51,471 nucleotides of DNA. Origin: Deltaproteobacteria bacterium (lineage in GTDB: Bacteria; Desulfobacterota; Desulfobacteria; Desulfobacterales; QNYZ01). Positions 16,707 to 23,849 of the stretch are shown in pieces. Where the stretch lies: positions 1-51,471 of the forward strand of contig QNYZ01000002.1 of assembly GCA_003973265.1 (NCBI GenBank), in the 5' to 3' direction. The stretch's first letter is position 1. Every line of letters starts with the position of its first letter. The translations under genes and the position numbers were made by a program. Under the pieces are notes generated by a model, which worked only from the letters and a program-made list of their open reading frames with translations, made no database searches and had not been told where the DNA came from.

Positions 16707-17860
16707 ATCTTCCGGTTCGGCAGGTGGTCCGAAGGCACCCGCCTTTGGGATCAACGACGCGCTCTGTTCCCGAAAAGCTGACAGAACTGCTGTCCCGTTT
16801 TTATCGGCTCGGCGAAATAACCGCGTATCAGCGGGTTTTTCGTGGGCAGGTGAATACCGGCCATATTATTGAAACGGTTCTCGATCAGAAACGATCGAAA
16901 TACTTTATCCGGCAGTACCACCCGAGCCGGAAAATCACGGAAATCGAATTTGAGCATGCCCTGATCAACCACCTGGCGGATAGAAAATTTGAACTAGCGG
17001 GGCGGGTGATCCTGACAACTACCGGGCAGACCTATGTTCCGCTTTCGGTAGGTAAAGAGAGAACCGGCCGAACAGAGATCTTTGCGGTCTTTGAATATCT
17101 GAACGGCGTGGTCCGGTATGACTGGACGCCGCCACTTTGCAACCTCAGGGCCCTTGAAAATGCGGCCACGGTGTTGGCCCGGTACCATCAGGCCGTGGCG
17201 GACTGGCGCCCGGCCAATGGGCGGACCAGGCCGGGGATCGCCGAACAACTGGTGCAGACGCAGGCAAAACTGAAAGCCTGGTGTGGCGGGGCGGGGGATA
17301 CCTGTTTTGATGCCAGCCTGGTGAACAGGCTGGACCTGATTTTACGATCGAATTCGCGGGTGCTGGCGGTGCTTCGTACCCCTGCCTATGATCGACTTCC
17401 CCGCCTGGCCATCCATGGCGATTTTCATCCCGGCAACCTGACCTTCGAGCAGGACCGTGTCAGCGGCGTGTTCGATTTTGACTGGGCAACAATAGATGTT
17501 CGCTGCTTTGATGTGGCACTCTCTATTTTCTATTTTTGCGTCCTGTGGCAGGATGATAAGGACGGTCATCTGGATACGGATCGGACGGCCCTTTTTATTC
17601 ATTCCTACCAGAACACGTTCAGGGAAAAAGCAAATATAGGCAGGCTGAACCGTACCGAACAGCAGCTATTGCCCGATATGATTCTGGCTGCCGATATCTA
17701 TGTGCTGGGATGGGTTTTGTCCGATTTTTATACCGGCCCGGTCGATGTGGATACATACACCGGCTATCTCCGGCATGGGCTTAACTATCTGCGATGGGCA
17801 GAAACAAACAACAGCCAGCGGTTTTGGAACGATATTATCGACAACGGAGATTCAGCATAA
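16703..17860 (+). CDS. APH/homoserine-kinase-II-like phosphotransferase
   Basis: A 385-residue member of the APH/choline-kinase/ThrB2 protein-kinase-like fold. The catalytic loop is HGDFHPGN (residues 238-245, catalytic D240) and the metal-binding segment is VFDFDWATIDVRCFD. The N-lobe contains GQVNTGHIIET. The closest pattern I recognise is type II homoserine kinase. Its genomic setting (four-base overlap with choV, directly abutting the mttB-like gene) suggests a small amino-alcohol or amine substrate, possibly choline-related, but the substrate cannot be told from sequence. No ATG with a better site was found downstream. Confidence 0.75.
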   Translation: MNLPVRQVVRRHPPLGSTTRSVPEKLTELLSRFYRLGEITAYQRVFRGQVNTGHIIETVLDQKRSKYFIRQYHPSRKITEIEFEHALINHLADRKFELAGRVILTTTGQTYVPLSVGKERTGRTEIFAVFEYLNGVVRYDWTPPLCNLRALENAATVLARYHQAVADWRPANGRTRPGIAEQLVQTQAKLKAWCGGAGDTCFDASLVNRLDLILRSNSRVLAVLRTPAYDRLPRLAIHGDFHPGNLTFEQDRVSGVFDFDWATIDVRCFDVALSIFYFCVLWQDDKDGHLDTDRTALFIHSYQNTFREKANIGRLNRTEQQLLPDMILAADIYVLGWVLSDFYTGPVDVDTYTGYLRHGLNYLRWAETNNSQRFWNDIIDNGDSA

Positions 17861-19135
17861 ATGGATATTGACCATCTGATCGACCAGGCGCCAGCCGCTA
17901 ACCAGGCAGCGCTGGAAGCGGAACGGCAAACCTATCTGCGAATTCATGAAACAACCCGGGCCGTTTTGTCGGAAGTCGGCGTGGAAACAAAGAACCGGCG
18001 GATCATTTCGCTGCTGGAGGCCACCGGGCTGGCCGGCTACGATGAATCGACCGCCCGGCTTTACCTTCTTCCTGAACTGATTGACCAATGCCTCGATTCG
18101 GCGGCCAAAACCTATGCGGGCGATGAGGGGATGAACACCCTTGGCATCGGCGGGATTCCACCATTCTTATACCGGGAGGGCGAACCGTTTCCCCTGCCGG
18201 CGACCTATGACGAATTGGAAATCCTGATCCGGCGGATTAAGGAGAACGTCGATGTGGTGCGGTTTTTCAGTCAGCCGGTACGGGTGCATCGTGGTGACCC
18301 GCTTCGATGCAACCAGATGATGGATCAGGTGGCCGATTGCCTCAAGGTGACGTGCAGCGCCTACATGGACGGTGATGACGCGGTGAAATGGTTTGCCGGC
18401 CGGGAGGACTGGCACGACTCTATCTGCGGGATCAAATCTCCGTTGATCTGCATGGATGACATGATGGACGCCCTGGTCAAAACGGCTGAAGCAGGCAACA
18501 ACCTGCGGTTGACGACCATGCCCCTGGCTGGAAGAACGGTGCCCCAGACCCCGGAAGCCTGCATTGTCATTACCCATGCCGAAGTAATGTTTATGCTGGC
18601 CGTGGCCCAGACCGTTCATCCGGGGATGCTCTGCATGTTCGGGGGGATGCCCTGCCCGACCCGCCCGGATGGGAACCTGGCCTATTCCCACGATGCCATG
18701 AACCTGCTCAATGTCGCCGTGGCCAGGTTGAATCTGTGGGTGACGGGTCTGCCCACGGTCCAGTCCGGCGGCAGTACCGAGCAGCCGGATCCCGATGACA
18801 GGGCGCTGGAAGACGGCATCCGCGGGCGGCGGATTCTATGCGAATTCGGGGTCCACAATGCCCGGCACTGTTTCGGCGTATTGGATAACCTTAATTTCTT
18901 CAGTGAAAAAGCGTTCATCAACGATTGTGACGCCCACCGTCAATTTCTTCGGAATCAGACCGAGCCCTTTGTCTTGAAACCCCTCCATATGCCGGTGGAC
19001 GATCAGGCCTTTGACGTGATTCAGCGGATCGGCAGCGGAGATTATTATACCGATTACCATACCACGGCCAATATTTCTGTTTACGATCAATGGGTAGAAC
19101 GGTTAAGAGAAGAGAAATTATTGCCCGCGCCCTGA
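17861..19135 (+). CDS. MttB-family (COG5598) amine methyltransferase, non-pyrrolysine
   Basis: Members of this TIM-barrel family move a methyl group from a trimethylated amine (trimethylamine, glycine betaine, proline betaine, carnitine and others) to a corrinoid protein. This 424-residue version has no in-frame TAG and ends in TGA, so it is one of the many members without pyrrolysine. The stretch around residues 300-315 (SGGSTEQPDPDDRALEDG) appears to correspond to the segment holding pyrrolysine in MttB. It is shorter than the ~460-500 residues usual for the family. No corrinoid protein or reactivase is encoded in this window. It starts immediately after the kinase stop, within the choline transporter operon, so a quaternary amine is the expected substrate. 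Confidence 0.82.
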   Translation: MDIDHLIDQAPAANQAALEAERQTYLRIHETTRAVLSEVGVETKNRRIISLLEATGLAGYDESTARLYLLPELIDQCLDSAAKTYAGDEGMNTLGIGGIPPFLYREGEPFPLPATYDELEILIRRIKENVDVVRFFSQPVRVHRGDPLRCNQMMDQVADCLKVTCSAYMDGDDAVKWFAGREDWHDSICGIKSPLICMDDMMDALVKTAEAGNNLRLTTMPLAGRTVPQTPEACIVITHAEVMFMLAVAQTVHPGMLCMFGGMPCPTRPDGNLAYSHDAMNLLNVAVARLNLWVTGLPTVQSGGSTEQPDPDDRALEDGIRGRRILCEFGVHNARHCFGVLDNLNFFSEKAFINDCDAHRQFLRNQTEPFVLKPLHMPVDDQAFDVIQRIGSGDYYTDYHTTANISVYDQWVERLREEKLLPAP

Positions 19136-19197
19136 TCACTCGTGCGCCGTTTCCATCTCAGGTCGTCAAACCGGTTTCAAGATAAAACAGGGGATTT

Positions 19198-20730
19198 GTG
19201 CCTCATACTCAAATAAGCGAAACCGTTCGCTGGTGGGTGATTGCCGCCGCCCTGCTGGCCCTGTTTCTCGGTGCCATGGATTCGCTGGTCATGTCGGCGG
19301 CCATGCCCACCATCCTTGCCGATCTGGGCGGCCTGACGGCGTACAGCTGGGTCTATACCGCGTATTTTCTCGCACGGGTCGTGGCGCTGCCCATATTTGG
19401 CAAACTGGCCGATCTCTACAAGGTAAGAATTCTTTTTATCTTTTCCATCGGGCTTTTTCTCGTCTCTTCCATCGCGGCCGGCGTATCTTCCAACATGATC
19501 TCGCTCATTATCGCCCGGGCGTTTCAGGGCATTGCTGCAGGGGGGAATTTTGCGCTGGTCTATATCGTACTGAGCGATATGGCCCCGCCGGGCAAACGTG
19601 CCAAAACCCTGTCTCTGGCCAGTTTCATCTGGGGGGCGGCTTCGCTGCTGGGCCCGACGATCGGCGGGGTGATTGTTACCTGGTTTTCCTGGCGCTGGGT
19701 TTTTTTCATCAATATACCGGTCAGCCTTTTTTCAATGGTCCTGATTGCCCGGTACCTGGTTGAAATTCGCCAAAAGAAAAGCCGGGTGGACCTGGACCTG
19801 GGCGGTGTGGCCGCATTGTCTGTCACGATTCTGGCATTGCTTGCTTTGTTGATGCTCGGCGGACGTGATTTTAACTGGATATCGCCGGTGGGCACCGGAC
19901 TGGTGGGGGTGACGGTTGTTTCCGGCGTCTGTTTCTACTGGTTTGAAAAGCGGGCCAGAGAACCGATTCTGGCTTTGGAATTTTTCAGAATCCGGGGCTT
20001 CAGCACGGGCAACCTGGCCGTGTTTTTCAGCAGTTTCACGATCTTTTCGTTTTTTGCCTATGCGCCGCTCTTTATCCAGGGCGCGCTGGGAAAAACGCCC
20101 TTACAGGTGGGAATGTCGATACTGTTTTTAACGTTGGGATGGTCGCTGGGGTCGATCCTGACCGGCCAGGCGCTGGGCCGAATCCGAAGAAAGGCAATGG
20201 CCGTTACCGGGGCGATGATCCTGACCGGCGGGTGCGGACTGACTCTGACCTTTACCTGCCAGACATCGCTTACTACCTGTTTCGCCGTGTTTCTGGTGGT
20301 TGGACTTGGCATGGGATTCGTGGCGATGTCGACGCTGCTCGTGGTGCAAAGCGCCCTGGATGAACCCGACCTGGGGGTGGCCACCACATCCAACCAGTTT
20401 GCCCGCTCATTGGGGGGAACCATCGGTATCGGCGTCGGCGGAGGGGTTCTCATGGCCAGAATCCAGGCTATCCTCGACAATCTGGAGCGATCCGGTCGCC
20501 TGGCTTCATTGCCTCTGGACAGGATTACCCTGCTTCGTCATAACATCGAGCGGGTGTTTCAGCCGGCGTTTCAGGCACAAATTTCCCACCATGGCGCCCA
20601 GATCGCCCTTAAACAGTCGGTTGGCGACAGCGTGGTTCTGGTGTTTTGGGTCGCGTTTATCGTTTCATGGCTCTGCCTGGCTGCCTGTCTCTCTTTGCCG
20701 GGTAAATTTGGTTTACGGAAGAAGGCCTGA
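19198..20730 (+). CDS. MFS transporter, DHA2 (EmrB/QacA) family
   Basis: A 510-residue membrane protein with about 14 predicted hydrophobic segments. Motif A appears as GKLADLYKVR after the second segment, and motif C-like glycine/proline-rich sequence as GPTIGGVIVTW. DHA2 members export drugs or small organic cations by proton antiport. It starts at a GTG with a GGGGA site. It sits 62 bases after the MttB-like gene on the same strand and may move a substrate or by-product of amine degradation, but a general drug exporter is equally possible. Confidence 0.85.
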   Translation: MPHTQISETVRWWVIAAALLALFLGAMDSLVMSAAMPTILADLGGLTAYSWVYTAYFLARVVALPIFGKLADLYKVRILFIFSIGLFLVSSIAAGVSSNMISLIIARAFQGIAAGGNFALVYIVLSDMAPPGKRAKTLSLASFIWGAASLLGPTIGGVIVTWFSWRWVFFINIPVSLFSMVLIARYLVEIRQKKSRVDLDLGGVAALSVTILALLALLMLGGRDFNWISPVGTGLVGVTVVSGVCFYWFEKRAREPILALEFFRIRGFSTGNLAVFFSSFTIFSFFAYAPLFIQGALGKTPLQVGMSILFLTLGWSLGSILTGQALGRIRRKAMAVTGAMILTGGCGLTLTFTCQTSLTTCFAVFLVVGLGMGFVAMSTLLVVQSALDEPDLGVATTSNQFARSLGGTIGIGVGGGVLMARIQAILDNLERSGRLASLPLDRITLLRHNIERVFQPAFQAQISHHGAQIALKQSVGDSVVLVFWVAFIVSWLCLAACLSLPGKFGLRKKA

Positions 20731-20835
20731 TTCTGATACCCCATTGCGTGTTTGAAAACAGGTGTTAGAATATAGTATGGATATGAATAGAAATTACATG
20801 TATATCATTATAAAAATACGATAAGGAGATGAGAT

Positions 20836-21183
20836 ATGCCGGTACGAAAATACAGCGACCTGCTGGCCACAGCGGTTCGGATGGAAGGCGCAAAAAATGT
20901 TTTCAAAAAGATTCCCGTCGGTGCGTCGGAAGGATGGGATGGGTATACCCTGAGAACGTTTACGCTGGAACCGGGCGGCCATACCCCCAGGCATTCCCAC
21001 GACTGGGAACACGTCAATTATATTATCCGGGGAAGGGGAATCCTGATGATTGACGGTAAAGATCATGAAGTCAGTGAAAGGGATTTTGCATTCGTTCCAC
21101 CCAACAGCGCGCACCAGTTCTCAAATTCGAACGATGAGGTCTTTGAATTTATCTGTATCGTCCCGAACCGGGGAGAGTACTGA
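20836..21183 (+). CDS. Small cupin-domain protein
   Basis: A 115-residue single cupin. Metal ligands are visible as H53, H55 and H59 (with E58) in GGHTPRHSHDWEHV, and H93 in VPPNSAHQF. Such proteins are sugar isomerases, dioxygenases, lyases or sensors; dimethylsulfoniopropionate lyases and several amine enzymes share this fold, so a role in the upstream pathway is possible but unproven. AAGGAG lies just upstream of the ATG. It is the last gene of the amine island. Confidence 0.8.
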   Translation: MPVRKYSDLLATAVRMEGAKNVFKKIPVGASEGWDGYTLRTFTLEPGGHTPRHSHDWEHVNYIIRGRGILMIDGKDHEVSERDFAFVPPNSAHQFSNSNDEVFEFICIVPNRGEY

Positions 21184-21216
21184 AGAAAAGAAAGGGGCCA
21201 GGGATTCAAAGAGTCC

Positions 21217-21243
21217 GGGATTCGGGGGGAAAGGGCTCAAGGG
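21217..21243 (+). promoter_or_regulatory. G-quadruplex-forming motif upstream of the acyltransferase gene
   Basis: Four runs of three or more G with loops of 4, 3 and 5 bases (GGG-attc-GGGGGG-aaa-GGG-ctcaa-GGG). It ends 21 bases before the GTG start of the acyltransferase, whose own ribosome site is another GGGGGG run (21256-21261). A G4 in the mRNA leader could limit translation. The motif is seen; the function is inferred. Confidence 0.45.
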
Positions 21244-21264
21244 ATCGATTGGCCAGGGGGGCAA

Positions 21265-22065
21265 GTGAAATATTTAACCCGCCAGAACACCTATCATTCG
21301 CATGGGAAACCGGCTCTCTGGATTTCCCGCCAGAATCCCAACCTGGTCTTCTATGCGAAGGCGGCCATGATTATTTACAAAGGCGCCCGATACGCCAAAA
21401 AGGGGGCCTACACCGCTAATCGCTGGATTCAAAGCAGCCTTGATATCGTCAGTGCCCTCGAATCTGTCGGCGGGCGCTGTCATTTCTATAACCTGGATGT
21501 TGTTAAAAAACTCCAGTCGCCCTCTGTTTTTATCGGCAATCACATGAGCATCCTGGAAACATTTATTCTGCCCTGCCTGATCCGACCCTATCAAAAGGTA
21601 ACCTTTGTCGTCAAAGAGAGCCTGATGTCGTACCCTGTCTTTGGGCATGTCATGCGGGATCGTCATCCGATTGTTGTCGGTCGGTCCAACCCCCGGGAAG
21701 ATCTCAAAAAGGTATTGCGGGAAGGGGCCCAACGGCTTGGTGACGGGATTTCCATCGTTGTTTTTCCCCAGACAACCCGCAGTGTTGAATTTAATCCCAG
21801 ACAGTTTAACACCCTGGGTATCAAACTCGCCAGGCGCAGTCAGGTTCCGGTGGTCCCGATCGCTTTAAAAACAGACGCCTGGTCCATGGGAAAATGGGTG
21901 AAGGATATCGGAAAAATTAAGCCGGATAAAACAACCCATATCTGCTTTGGCGACCCGTTGCAGATACAGGGATCGGGTAAAAACACGCATCGTCAGGTGG
22001 TTGCGTTTATCCAGAGTAGATTGGAGGCCTGGCGGGTATCCGATATGGAAAGCGGTTCAGCCTGA
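21265..22065 (+). CDS. PlsC-like 1-acylglycerol-3-phosphate acyltransferase
   Basis: A 266-residue glycerolipid acyltransferase-family protein, presumably membrane-associated. The catalytic motif is NHMSILE with H93 and E98 (usual form NHxSxxD). The glycerophosphate-binding motif is FPQTTRS at 167-173 (usual form FPEGTRS), followed by VPVVPIALKTDAW. Both key motifs are variant, so the acceptor may not be lysophosphatidate. Starts at GTG behind a poly-G ribosome site. It stands alone between the cupin and a convergent minus-strand pair. Confidence 0.75.
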   Translation: MKYLTRQNTYHSHGKPALWISRQNPNLVFYAKAAMIIYKGARYAKKGAYTANRWIQSSLDIVSALESVGGRCHFYNLDVVKKLQSPSVFIGNHMSILETFILPCLIRPYQKVTFVVKESLMSYPVFGHVMRDRHPIVVGRSNPREDLKKVLREGAQRLGDGISIVVFPQTTRSVEFNPRQFNTLGIKLARRSQVPVVPIALKTDAWSMGKWVKDIGKIKPDKTTHICFGDPLQIQGSGKNTHRQVVAFIQSRLEAWRVSDMESGSA

Positions 22066-22115
22066 TAAGATATGATCTAAATCCGTAGATGGATACTCAG
22101 TGAGCTGACAGGCGC

Positions 22116-22472
22116 TCAGGTTAAAGTCTCAGGCGAACCCGGCAACAGATCTTTACGCGTAAACAATGGCAATTTAACAAGATCTATATGTTTTTTCAAA
22201 GCCGGATTGACTTGATCATACACGAGAAGATCTACTTTCAATGCAAGGCGGCTTTCGTTAAACAGCGTCCAGATCCGATCCGCCGTTTTCTCGTCTATAT
22301 TTCCCTGTAAAACAAGGTCAATATCCGAATTTGGGCGAGGGTTTCCCTGCGCCCGCGAGCCGAACAAATCGACCTGGTCTATTTTTTCGGCAAATGGCGA
22401 CAGGATCTGTTTCATTATCGTTAGCTGCTGTTCTGTCAATCCATGGGTTACCTTTTTATTCATGACCACCAT
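22116..22472 (-). CDS. MNT-type nucleotidyltransferase domain protein
   Basis: A 118-residue minimal nucleotidyltransferase. The fold signature GSRAQGNPRPNSDIDL is at residues 38-53 with D50 and D52, and the third acidic residue is D81 in LKVDLL, so the active site is complete. Members pair with a helical partner (HEPN or HI0074-like), and some act as antitoxins that AMPylate the partner. It overlaps the preceding helical-partner gene by 17 bases, the usual coupled arrangement. An internal ATG (22463) is an alternative start. Confidence 0.85.
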   Translation of the reverse strand: MVVMNKKVTHGLTEQQLTIMKQILSPFAEKIDQVDLFGSRAQGNPRPNSDIDLVLQGNIDEKTADRIWTLFNESRLALKVDLLVYDQVNPALKKHIDLVKLPLFTRKDLLPGSPETLT

Positions 22473-22896
22473 TTTTCTGCCTGTATGACAAAAGCGTCAG
22501 GTAAAGTGCTTCCATGGCTGGCAGGTACTGATCCCCTATATCCTCTATAACGCGTTCAAACTGTGCCATGTCGTAAGTGTGAGACATTTTGTTCCTGGCG
22601 TCCAATGCGTCCATCCACGTCTGGCCGTCGTTAATGAGTTTTGCGGAAAAAGCCTCTCTAATGACAGCACGCGGTGTTACCTGTGAAAGCACGATATTTT
22701 GATATTCAAGATAATCTTTCATCGTTTTCCAGGCCAGTTCAATACCATATTCAAAGCGCTGAATGACACCTTCTTTTTCGAGTTGATTTAATCCGCTTTC
22801 CGCGGCCTGCTGCATGGCTTCTTTTAATAGGACGTAGGCCCGCTGAAAATTGTCGAAGCGATAGAGCCATCGGGGGGTATTATCCATCATGAGCAT
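22456..22896 (-). CDS. HI0074-like nucleotidyltransferase substrate-binding (helical) partner
   Basis: A 146-residue all-helical protein with the family features RFDNFQRAYVLLKEAM at the start, IQRFEYGIELAWKTMKDYLE in the middle and ARNKMSHTYD near the end (the RN...H motif of HEPN-like folds). Start chosen at 22896 because GGGAAA lies just upstream and the family begins here. The same frame stays open up to 23196, adding about 100 residues of unrecognised sequence (described separately). It forms a two-gene toxin-antitoxin-like or substrate-binding/nucleotidyltransferase module with the downstream MNT gene. Confidence 0.8.
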   Translation of the reverse strand: MLMMDNTPRWLYRFDNFQRAYVLLKEAMQQAAESGLNQLEKEGVIQRFEYGIELAWKTMKDYLEYQNIVLSQVTPRAVIREAFSAKLINDGQTWMDALDARNKMSHTYDMAQFERVIEDIGDQYLPAMEALYLTLLSYRQKNGGHE

Positions 22897-23280
22897 ATTT
22901 CCCTGTATTCTATAATTCCAAAGCGTTCGTGCCTTTTTTCTATCTGAAGTGCTGTAATATGCCGACCGTCTCACACGATCAATATTTTTCAGCGTTGTTG
23001 ATCGTACGATTTCTGTCCGTTCACACAGGAGATCGGTTAATTCACAGATCTTTGTAGCTGTTAGACCTTCCACATCTTCGAGATTCCAGAAATCGAGATA
23101 TGCGTAAGGATCGGCGACAATATTCCTGAACATTCCAGAGCCAGTCGTCTTCACCGGCACTGGGTTGGCTGGTAGTCCCGGGTTCCACTGGTGCATGTCT
23201 CTGGAACCGGTGGTGCCTGGACGAAAATATCGTAAGCCATTTCATAAAAATCATCAGAATCCTGTTAAATACTCCCTTTC
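22897..23280 (-). other. Open frame upstream of the HI0074-like gene plus gap, function not recognised
   Basis: The HI0074-like frame is open without interruption to an ATG at 23196. The added sequence (for example LEDVEGLTATKICELTDLL and RVRRSAYYSTSDRKK) has natural codon use but no family I recognise, and HI0074 proteins normally lack it. It may be a fused extra domain, a remnant of an older gene, or chance. 23197-23280 shows nothing. Confidence 0.35.
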
Positions 23281-23610
23281 TCAGAACACCAGATCTTCGC
23301 CGGCCGTCTTTTCCAGTTGCAGAAACCCGGGGGATACATTCCAGCGGTGTCCATCGGCGGCAATAACACTGACGGTCTTCTTATTGAGACGCCGTACCAC
23401 GCCCTGAATAGTCCGGCCGTCCGCATCCTGGAAGCTGACCCGATCACCGATTGTAAAAGCGGCCATCAGGCGGGTACTCTTGGCCTGGGAGATCAGTTTG
23501 AGTCGTTCAACGATTAACCGGTTAAGAAACAGCAGGTCATCCTCGCCAAGCCGCTTGATCGCTTCTACCGCGGAAACGCGGTCATATATTTTCACGCTGT
23601 CGGTTTTCAT
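23281..23610 (-). CDS. Conserved hypothetical protein with SH3/KOW-like C-terminal domain
   Basis: A 109-residue protein. Residues 1-50 are helical (EAIKRLGEDDLLFLNRLIV), and the remainder looks like a small beta barrel: FTIGDRVSFQDADGRTIQG, VVRRLNKKTVSV, HRWNVSPGFL. Similar proteins with this helix-plus-barrel layout are, to my recollection, widespread in deltaproteobacteria and unnamed. A nucleic-acid- or protein-binding role is plausible. It stands between the MNT module and ygiQ on the same strand. Confidence 0.65.
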   Translation of the reverse strand: MKTDSVKIYDRVSAVEAIKRLGEDDLLFLNRLIVERLKLISQAKSTRLMAAFTIGDRVSFQDADGRTIQGVVRRLNKKTVSVIAADGHRWNVSPGFLQLEKTAGEDLVF

Positions 23611-23849
23611 CGCTTCCTTTCCCTTGATATTATATTCTGAAAAAAAGGGCCGCTATCCATTCGAAGGATTCTTTCGTTTGTCTGGCCGCGATCATCCGGC
23701 TTTTTTTGCCTCTACCCGGTATTGTAACATATTATTATATCATTCCGTATCACGAATCAGAGGGAAAAGCCAAGGCGGTAAACAGGAACCGGGCACCGTC
23801 ATTGTCGTTATGGAAGCGTTCCATGTGAAAAACGATGACGGGAAAGCTG

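Noticed and set aside
17861..19135. Pyrrolysine in the MttB-like protein
   Set aside because: The frame has no internal TAG and ends in TGA; the segment corresponding to the pyrrolysine site contains ordinary residues.
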